NCBI GenBank assembly: GCA_031769625.1
Contig: JAUIMM010000645.1
Location: forward strand, 248,001 to 312,000
Origin: Taudactylus pleione
Lineage: Eukaryota > Chordata > Amphibia > Anura > Myobatrachidae
Reading direction: 5' to 3'
DNA length: 64,000 bases
Notes under the pieces: generated by a model
Told to the model about the DNA's origin: nothing
Seen by the model: only the letters and a program-made list of their open reading frames with translations
Databases searched by the model: none
Translations under genes and position numbers: made by a program
Shown here: positions 54,655-64,000 of the stretch, piece by piece
Position numbering within the stretch: position 1 is the first letter of the stretch
Layout of the letters: the number at the start of each line of letters is the position of its first letter

Positions 54655-55748
54655 CTAAAGACAGATCCCTACACAAAGCCAGAGACCGCTAGGAGATAGG
54701 AGACCAGTCCTTACACAGAGGGAGATAGGAGACCAGTCCTTACACAGACACTGCTAGGAGATACGAGACCAGTCCTTACACAGAGACAGCTAGGAGATAG
54801 GAGACCAGTCCTTACACAGAGGGAGATAGGAGACCAGTCCTTACACAGACACTGCTAGGAGATACGAGACCAGTCCTTACACAGAGACAGCTAGGAGATA
54901 GGAGACCAGTCCTGAGACAGAGACAGCTAGGAGATCCGAGAACAGTCCTGAGACAGAGACTGCTAGGAGATACAAGACCAGTCCTTACACAGAGACAGCT
55001 AGGAGATACAAGACCAGTCCTTACACAGAGACAGCTAGGATATACAAGACCAGTCCTTACACAGAGACAGCTAGGATATACAAGACCAGTCCTTACACAG
55101 AGATAGCTAGGAGATACAAGACCAGTCCTTACACAGAGACAGCTAGGAGATACAAGACCAGTCCTTACACAGAGATAGCTAGGAGATATGAGACCAGTCC
55201 TTACACAGAGACAGCTAGGAGATAGGAGACCAGTCCTGAGACAGAGACAGCTAGGAGATCCGAGAACAGTCCTGAGACAGAGACTGCTAGGAGATACAAG
55301 ACCAGTCCTTACACAGAGACAGCTAGGAGATACAAGACCAGTCCTTACACAGAGACAGCTAGGATATACAAGACCAGTCCTTACACAGAGATAGCTAGGA
55401 GATACAAGACCAGTCCTTACACAGAGACAGCTAGGAGATACAAGACCAGTCCTTACACAGAGATAGCTAGGAGATACAAGACCAGTCCTTACACAGAGAC
55501 TGCTAGGAGATATGAGACCAGTCCTTACACAGAGACAGCTAGGATATACAAGACCAGTCCTTACACAGAGAGCTAGGAGATATGAGACCAGTCCTTACAC
55601 AGAGACAGCTAGGAGATATGAGACCAGTCCTTACACAGAGACAGCTAGGATATACAAGACCAGTCCTTACACAGAGACAGCTAGGATATACAAGACCAGT
55701 CCTTACACAGAGACAGCTAGGAGATATGAGACCAGTCCTTACACAGAG
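54655..55748. repeat. 36-bp minisatellite
   Basis: About 30 copies of gagacagctaggagatacaa plus gaccagtccttacaca, with 16-18 bp deletion variants near the left end. Both 33- and 36-base spacings occur, giving false frames. Confidence 0.96.
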
Positions 55749-56215
55749 AAAGAGACACGCACAATGGAAGCAGCCATTTTATTTGTTGCATTAAAATGAA
55801 TTCAGCAAATTGAGGAATGAGGCACAAAGTGCCACTTAGTCTAGGGTGAATATTGGCTCAGTCCACGTAATGGCTAATGAGTAAAGTGGAGTCACCCACA
55901 CATTAAACAGATAACTGGTGCTCTATGAGCCTAATACAGAGGTGTGCGCTATTGCTGCCATGAACTGTGGACGAGCGATTATTTGATAATGAAACAGCAG
56001 CTGGGACTTGTAGTGAGACGCCAAATGGAGCCGTCGCAGCTGTCCGCAACCATTCGCACATACGGAGCACAGGACGCACATCATGCAAACAACGACTGAT
56101 TGTGGCCAAAAATAACGATATAAACAATATAGTGTATGTACTGTATGATAAGTGGTGATATGGTTATACAACAACAAAAAAAAAAATCTATAAAATAACC
56201 TTTTTATGCCACCAT
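55749..56215. other. Single-copy sequence with a ZNF143-like motif
   Basis: No coding region is accepted. At about 55998-56015, on the minus strand, cactacaagtcccagctg resembles the ACTACAANTCCCAG promoter motif. Confidence 0.35.
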
Positions 56216-59200
56216 ACAAACCTAGCAGTCACCGACCAGTCACCTAGTAGTCACCTAGTAGACACCAAGCAGTCACCTAGTAGTCACAGAGCAGTCACCT
56301 AGCAGTCACCAGTCACCTAGTAGTCACCTAGTAGTCACCAATCACCTAGTAGTCACCGAGCAGTCACCTAGTAGTCAACAGTCACCTAGTAGTCAGCTAG
56401 CTGTCACCAAGCAGTCACCAGTCACCGAGCAGTCACCAATCACCTAATAGTCACCAAGCAGTCACCTAGTAGTCAACAGTCACCTAGTAGTCAGCTAGCT
56501 GTCACCTAGAAGTCACCTAGTAGTCACCAGTCACCGAGCAGTCACCAAGCTGTCACTTACTATGTAGTCACCAGTCACCTAGTAGTCACCTAGCAGACAC
56601 CTAGTAGTCACCGAGCAGTCACCTAGTAGTCACCGAGCAGTCACCTAGTAGTCAATGAGCAGTCATGAAGCAGTCACCTAGTAGTCACCAGTCACCAAGC
56701 AGTCATCTAGTAGTCACCAAGCAGTCACCAGCCACCTAGTAGTCACCGAGAAGTCACCAGGCAGTCACCTAGTAGTCACCAATCACCTAGTAGTCACCGA
56801 GCAGTCACCTAGTGGTCACCAAGCAGTCACCAATCATCTAATAGTCACCAAGCAGTCACCAGTCACCTAGTAGTCAACAGTCACCTAGTAGTCAGCTAGC
56901 TGTCACCAAGCAGTCACCTAGAAGTCACCAGTCACCGAGCAGTCACCAATCACCTAATAGTCACCAAGCAGTCACCAGTCACCTAGTAGTCACCTAGCAG
57001 ACACCTAGTAGTCACCGAGCAGTCACCTAGTAGTCAATGAGCAGTCATGAAGCAGTCACCTAGTAGTCACCAGTCACCAAGCAGTCACCGAGCAGTCAAT
57101 GAGAAGTCACCTAGCAGTCACATAGTAGTCAATGAGCAGTCACCTAGTAGTCAATGAGCAGTCACCTAGAAGACACCTAGTAGTCACCAAGCAGTCACCT
57201 AGTACTCAATGAGCAGTCACCTAATTGTCACCAAACAGTCACCTAGTAGTCACCAGTCACCTAGTAGTCAATGAGCAGTCACCTAGCAGATACCTAGTAG
57301 TCACCTAGTAGTCAATGAGCAGTCACCTAGTAGTCACCTAGTAGTCAATAAGCAGTCACCTAGTAGTCACCTAGTAGTCACCAGTCACCAAGCTGTCACC
57401 TACTATGTAGTCACCTAGTAGTCAATGAGCAGTCACCTAGCAGTCATAGTAGTCAATGAGCAGTCACCAAGCAGTCATAGTAGTCACCGAGCAGTCATAG
57501 CAGTCACCTAGTAGTCAATGAGCAGTCACCTAATAGTCAATGAGCAGTCAACTAGCAGACACCTAGTAGTCACCAAGCAGTCACCTAGCAGACACCTAGT
57601 AGTCACCAAGCAGTCACCTAGTACTCATTGAGCAGTCACCTAGCAGACACCTAGTAGTCACCGAGCAGTCACCTAGTAGTCAATGAGCAGTCACCTAGTA
57701 GTCAATGAGTAGTCACCTAGCAGACACAGAGTAGTCACCTAGTAGTCAATGAGCAGTCACCTAGCAGTCACCAGTCACCTAGTAGTCACCGAGCAGTCAC
57801 CAAGCAGTCACCAGTCACCTAGTAGTCACAGAGCAGTCACCTAGTAGTCTCCGAGCAGTCACCAGTCACCAAGCAGTCACCTAGTAGTCACCAGTCACCT
57901 AGCAGTCACTAGTCACCAAGCAATCACCAAGCAGTCACCTAGAAGTCACCAGTCACCGAGCAGTCACCAAGCTGTCACTTACTATGTAGTCACCAGTCAC
58001 CTAGTAGTCACCTAGTTGTCAATGAGCAGTCATGAAGCAGTCACCTAGTAGTCACCAGTCACCAAGCAGTCATCTAGTAGTCACCAGTCACCTAGTAGTC
58101 ACTGAGCAGCCACCTAGCAGTCACCAGTCACCAAGCAGTCACCTAGTAGTCACCAGTCACCTAGCAGTCACTAGTCACCAAGCAATCACCTAGAAGTCAC
58201 CAGTCACCGAGCAGTCACCAAGCTGTCACTTACTATGTAGTCACCAGTCACCTAGTAGTCACCTAGTTGTCAATGAGCAGTCATGAAGCAGTCACCTAGT
58301 AGTCACCAGTCACCAAGCAGTCATCTAGTAGTCACCAAGCAGTCACCTAGTAGTCACCAGTCACCTAGTAGTCACCGAGCAGTCACCAGGCAGTCACCTA
58401 GTAGTCACCAATCACCTAGTAGTCACCGAGCAGTCACCTAGTAGTCACCTAGTGGTCACCAAGCAGTCACCAATCACCTAATAGTCACCAAGCAGTCACC
58501 AATCACCTAGTAGTCAACAGTCACCTAGTAGTCAGCTAGCTGTCACCAAGCAGTCACCTAGAAGTCACCTAGTAGTCAATGAGCAGTCACCTAGTAGTCA
58601 CCAGTCACCAAGCAGTCACCGAGCAGTCAATGAGAAGTCACCTAGCAGTCAATGAGCAGTCACCTAGTAGTCAATGAGCAGTCACCTAGAAGACACCTAG
58701 TAGTCACCAAGCAGTCACCTAGTACTCAATGAGCAGTCACCTAATTGTCACCAAACAGTCACCTAGTAGTCACCAGTCACCTAGTAGTCAATGAGCAGTC
58801 ACCTAGCAGATACCTAGTAGTCACCTAGTAGTCAATGAGCAGTCACCTAGTAGTCAATAAGCAGTCACCTAGTAGTCACCAGTCACCAAGCTGTCACCTA
58901 CTATGTAGTCACCTAGTAGTCAATGAGCAGTCACCTAGCAGTCATAGTAGTCAATGAGCAGTTATCTAGCAGTCATAGTAGTCACCGAGCAGTCATAGCA
59001 GTCACCTAGTAGTCACCTAGTACTCACCAAGCAGTCACCTAGTAGTCAATGAGCAGTCACCTAATAGTCAATGAGCATTCAACTAGCAGACACCTAGTAG
59101 TCAATGAGCAGTCACCTAGCAGACACCTAGTAGTCACCGAGCAGTCACCTAGTAGTCAATAAGCAGTCACCTAGTACTTAATGAGCAGTCACCTAGCAGA

Positions 59201-62200
59201 CACCTAGTAGTCAATGAGTAGTCACCTAGTAGTCAATGAGCAGTCACCGAGCAGTCACCAAGCAGTCACCAAGCAGTCACCAGTCACCTAGTAGTCACCT
59301 AGCAGTCACCAGTCACCTAGTAGTCACAGAGCAGTCACCTAGTAGTCACCTAACAGTCACCTAGTAGTCTCCGAGCAGTCACCTAGTAGTCACTGAGCAG
59401 CCACCTAGCAGTCACCAGTCACCAAGCAGTCACCTAGCAGTCACCAGTCACCAAGCAGTCACCTAGCAGTCACCAGTCACCAAGCAGTCACCTAGTAGTC
59501 ACCAGTCACCAAGCAGTCACCTAGTAGTCACCAGTCACCTAGCAGTCACCAGTCACCAAGCAGTCACCAGTCACCAAGCAGTCACCAGTCACCAAGCAGT
59601 CACCTAGAAGTCACCAGTCACCGAGCAGTCACCAAGCTGTCACTTACTATGTAGTCACCAGTCACCTAGTAGTCACCTAGCAGACACCTAGTAGTCACCG
59701 AGCAGTCGCCTAGTAGTCATGAAGCAGTCACCTAGTAGTCACCAGTCATCTAGTAGTCACCAAGCAGTCACCTAGTAGTCACCAGTCACCTAGTAGTCAC
59801 CGAGCAGTCACCAGGCAGTCACCAATCACCTAGTAGTCACCGAGCAGTCACCTAGTAGTCACCTAGTGGTCACTAAGCAGTCACCAATCACCTAATAGTC
59901 ACCAAGCAGTCACCAGTCACCTAGTAGTCAGCTAGCTGTCACCAAGCAGTCACCTAGAAGTCACCAGTCACCGAGCAGTCACCAATCACCTAATAGTCAC
60001 AAAGCAGTCACCAGTCACCTAGTAGTCAACAGTCACCTAGTAGTCAGCTAGCTGTCACCAAGCAGTCACCTAGAAGTCACCTAGTAGTCACCAGTCACCG
60101 AGCAGTCACCAAGCAGTCATCTAGTAGTCACCAAGCAGTCACCAAGCTGTCACTTACTATGTAGTCACCAGTCACCTAGTAGTCACCTAGCAGACACCTA
60201 GTAGTCACCGAGCAGTCACCTAGTAGTCAATGAGCAGTCATGAAGCAGTCACCTAGTAGTCACCAGTCACCAAGCAGTCACCGAGCAGTCACCGAGCAGT
60301 CAACTAGCAGTCAATGAGAAGTCACCTAGCAGTCACATAGTAGTCAATGAGCAGTCACCTAGTAGTCAATGAGCAGTCACCTAGAAGACACCAAGCAGTC
60401 ACCTAGTACTCAATGAGCAGTCACCTAATTGTCACCAAACAGTCACCTAGTAGTCAATGAGCAGTCACCTAGCAGACACCTAGTACTCACCAAGCAGTCA
60501 CCTAGTAGTCAATGAGCAGTCAACTAGCAGACACCTAGTAGTCACCAAGCAGTCACCTAGTAGTCAATGAGCAGTCACCTAGCAGACACCTAGTAGTCAC
60601 CTAGTACTCAATGAGCAGTCACCTAGCAGACACCTAGTAGTCACCAAGCAGTCACCTAGTAGTCAATGAGCAGTCACCTAGTAGTCAATGAGTAGTCACC
60701 TAGCAGACACAGAGTAGTCACCTAGTAGTCAATGAGCAGTCACCTAGCAGTCACCAGTCACCTAGTAGTCACCGAGCAGTCACCAGTCACCTAGCAGTCA
60801 CCAGTCACCAAGCAATCACCAGTCACCTAGCAGTCAATGAGCAGTCACCTAGCAGACATCAAGCAGTCACCGAGCAGTCACCTAGTAGTCACCAGTCACC
60901 AAGCAGTCACCTAGCAGTCACCTAGTAGTCAATGAGCAGTCACCTAGCAGACATCAAGCAGTCACCTAGTAGTCAATGAGCAGTCACCTAGTAGTCACCA
61001 GTAACCAAGCAGTCACCAAGCAGTAACCTAGTAGTCAATGAGAAGTCACCTAGCAGTCTCCTAGCAGTCACATAGTAGTCAATTAGCAGTCACATAGCAG
61101 ACACCTACCAGTCACCTAGTACTCAATGAGCAGTCACCTAGCAGTCATAGTAGTAAATGAGCAGTCACCTAGCAGACACCTAGTAGTCATTGAGCAGTCC
61201 CCTAGCAGTCAATGAGCAGACACCTAGTAGTCACCTAGCAGTCACCAGTCACCTAGCAGTCATAGTAGTAAATGAGCAGTCACCTAGTAGTCACCAAGCC
61301 GTCACCTAGTACTCAATGAGCAGTCACCAAACAGTCATCAAGCAGTCACCTAGTAGTCAATGAGCAGTCACCTAGCAGTCAACTAGTAGTCAATGAGCAG
61401 TCACCTAGCAGATACCTAGTAGTCACCTAGTAGTCACCAAGTAGTCACCAAGCAGTCACCAAGGAGTCACCTAGTAGTTACCTAGTAGTCACCAGTCACC
61501 TAGCAGTCACCAACTGTCACCTAGTAGTCACCGAGCAGTCAGCAAGGAGTCACCAGTCACCTAGTAGTCACCGAGCAGTCACCTAATAGTCACTTAGCAG
61601 TCACCAAGGAGTCACCTAGTAGTCACCAGTCACCTAGCAGTTACCTAGTAGTCACCAGTCACCTAGTAGTCACTTAGCAGTCACCAAGGAGTCACCTAGT
61701 AGTCACCAGTCACCGAGCAGTCACCGAGTAGTCACCAAGCAGTCAATGAGCAGTCACCTAGTAGTCACTTAGCAGTCACCAAGGAGTCACCTAGTAGTCA
61801 CCAGTCACCTAGTAGTCACTGAGCAGTCACCGAGTAGTCACCTAGCAGTGAATGAGCAGTCACCTAGCAGTGAATGAGCACTCACCTAGCAGTCATAGTA
61901 GTCAATGTGCAGTCACCTAGTAGTCACCAAGCAGTCACCTAGTAGTCACCTAGCAGTCACCTAGTAGTCAATGAGCAGTCACCTAGCAGACACCAGTAGT
62001 CACCAAGCAGTCACCTAGTAGTCACCAAGCAGTCAGCTAATAGTCACCAAGCAGTCAATGAGCAGTCACCTAGTTGTCACCGAGCAGTCACCAGTCACCT
62101 AGAAGTCACCAAGCAGTCACCAGTCACCTAGTTGTCACCCAGTAGTCACCAAGCAGTCAATGAGCAGTCACCAGTCACCTAGTAGTCACCAGTCACCTAG

Positions 62201-63384
62201 TAGTCACCAAGCAGTCACCAGTCACATGGTAGTCAATGAGCAGTCACCTAGCAGACATAAAGCAGTCACCTAGTAGTTACCTAGCAGTCACCTAGCAGTC
62301 AATGAGCAGTCACCTAGCAGACACCAAGCAGTCACATGGTAGTCAGCTAGTAGTCAATGAGCATCACCTAGCAGTCACCTAGTAGTCCCCAAGCAGTCAC
62401 CTAGAAGTCAATGAGCAGTCACCTAGCAGACAAAGCAGTCACCTAGTAGTCACCTAGCAGTCACATGGTAGTCAGCTAGTAGTCAATGAGCATCACCTAG
62501 CAGTCACATGGTAGTCACCTAGTAGTCAATGAGCAGTCACCTAGCAGACATCAAGCAGTCAACTAGTAGTCACTTAGCAGTCACCTAGTAGTCACTAGTC
62601 ACCTAGTAGTCACCGAGTAGTCACCTAGCAGTCACCAAGGAGTCACCAGTCACCTAGCAGTCACCAAGCAGTCACCTAGCAGTCATAGTAGTCAATGTGC
62701 AGTCACCTAGTAGTCGCCAAGCAGTCACCTAGTAGTCACCAAGTAGTCACCTAGTAGTCAATGAGCAGTCACCTAGCAGACACCCAGTAGTACCAAGCAG
62801 TCAGCTAATAGTCACCAAGCAGTCAATGAGCAGTCACCTAGTAGTCACCGAGCAATCACCAGTCACCTAGTAGTCACCTAGCAGTCACCGAGAAGTCACC
62901 AAGCAGTCACCCAGTAGTCACCAAGCAGTCAATGAGCAGTCACCAGTCACCTAGTAGTCACCGAGCAATCACCAGTCACCTAGTAGTCACCAGTCACCTA
63001 GTAGTCACCAAGCAGTCACCAGTCACATGGTAGTCACCTAGTAGTCAATGAGCAGTCACCTAGCAGACATAAAGCAGTCACCAAGTAGTTACCTAGCAGT
63101 CAATGAGCAGTCACCTAGCAGTCACATGGTAGTCACCTGGTAGTCACCTAGTAGTCAATGAGCAGTCACCTAGCAGACATCAAGCAGTCAACTAGTATTC
63201 ACCTAGTAGTCACTTAGCAGTCACCAAGGAGTCACCTAGTAGTCAATGAGCAGTCACAAAGCAGTCACATGGTAGTCAGCTAGTAGTCAATGAGCATCAC
63301 CTAGAAGTCACCAAGCAGTCACCAAGCAGTCACCTAGAAGTCAACTAGTAGTTACCTAGCAGTCACCAAGCAGTCACCTAGGCA
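56216..63384. repeat. 7.2-kb AGTCACC-type satellite-like array
   Basis: Hundreds of 8-12 bp words of the form cagtcacctagtagtcacc, agtcaccaagc, agtcaatgagc and agtcaccgagc in irregular order. Longer blocks recur, for example around aagctgtcacttactatgta at 56547, 57968, 58223, 59634 and 60150, which indicates higher-order duplications. No genes are present. Confidence 0.97.
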
Positions 63385-63775
63385 GAAACACAAATGGCTG
63401 GAAGAGAATAAGGTAAAGCTGGCGCTAAGGAGTAAATGAAAATCAAAAGAATAAAAAGTTAAGTATTAAAAAAATCAGAAATTGGCCATATGAAGTGCTT
63501 TTATACACAATAATATTTTGTCTAAAATTAATAACAAAAGAATATTAAAACAATACTGTGTAATATACCTATATGTACATGAGAGAAAAATTAGTGGAAA
63601 TATTCTCAGTTCACCAGAGTGAGAATTGTGTATAATTACTACAGCCAAGGAAAGTCAATGTTAGTGGTGGACATAATTACCGGCACCCAGAACAGTCCTA
63701 TAGGGGATATGCAGTGACACACGCTATCATTGGCCAGTCACATAATTAACGTTATTTTAGTGTTGATGAATAAGC
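63385..63775. other. AT-rich single-copy sequence
   Basis: No feature is recognised. Confidence 0.45.
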
Positions 63776-64000
63776 CCCTTATACTCACATTTATCTGCTA
63801 CTCAGACCCACACCCAGCGCTTCCTCAGCTCATTTATACTCAGTTATCTGCTACTCAGACCCACACCCAGCGCTTCCTCATCTCATTTATACTCACATTT
63901 ATCTGCTACTCAGACCCACACCCAGCGCTTCCTCAGCTCATTTATACTCACAGTTATCTGCTACTCAGACCCACACCCAGCGCTTCCTCAGCTCATTTAT
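63776..64000. repeat. 55-bp minisatellite running off the window
   Basis: Four copies of tatactcacatttatctgc plus tactcagacccacacccagc and gcttcctcagctcattt. Confidence 0.93.

Noticed and set aside
55998..56015. ZNF143-type motif as evidence for a promoter
   Set aside because: A single motif without CpG-island character or a downstream first exon. Similar words are frequent in amphibian repeats.
1..64000. CRISPR-like regular repeats
   Set aside because: The arrays have no unique spacers, and the genome is a vertebrate with introns and LINEs. These are minisatellites.

Overview
This window is vertebrate nuclear DNA, most likely from an anuran amphibian. The evidence is a host gene with classical introns, FAM204A, recognised from its exons. 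There is also a transposon mix typical of frogs: a DIRS-type tyrosine-recombinase retrotransposon, a Penelope-like element, L2-clade LINE debris, a Tc1-like relic and hAT-type MITEs. The species cannot be named from sequence alone. Tandem repeats with units of about 10 to 150 bp fill roughly half of the window, which is extreme even for a large genome. Their long open frames are translation artefacts and are not annotated as genes.

Layout. 1-1410 is a 51-bp minisatellite. 1429-7576 is a structurally complete DIRS element with inverted terminal repeats, an internal complementary region, gag, reverse transcriptase/RNase H and tyrosine recombinase. Its gag and recombinase frames are broken. The 3' part of FAM204A lies on the + strand in five exons between 8556 and 26263. 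Its introns hold most of the arrays, including a 5.6-kb array at 13.97-19.58 kb. One intron uses a GC donor. Three single-copy stretches in or near these introns look like conserved non-coding elements.

From about 44.9 kb down to 32.0 kb on the - strand lies a second multi-exon gene that I do not recognise. Six of its exons join perfectly in phase 0 and end in a stop codon, and two tentative 5' exons are phase-compatible. It converges tail to tail with FAM204A. Between and inside the two genes are a Tc1-like relic (30.05-30.53 kb), a decayed L2-clade LINE (32.65-34.74 kb) and two small MITEs.

From 41.2 kb onward the window is dominated by arrays: telomere-like (41.2-41.65), GT-rich (42.2-44.7), 37-bp (45.0-46.7), about 21-bp (50.65-54.0, split by a probable solo LTR), 36-bp (54.65-55.75) and a 7.2-kb AGTCACC-type array (56.2-63.4). 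A Penelope-like element with RT and GIY-YIG remains sits at about 46.9-49.95 kb.

The most unusual recurring signal is that several minisatellites begin at, or within a few bases of, a 5' splice site. Examples follow FAM204A exons ending at 9184, 12065 and 25650, and exons of the minus-strand gene at 40466 and 35178. In one case the repeated unit copies the exon end plus the donor, giving a string of in-frame 15-nt candidate mini-exons.
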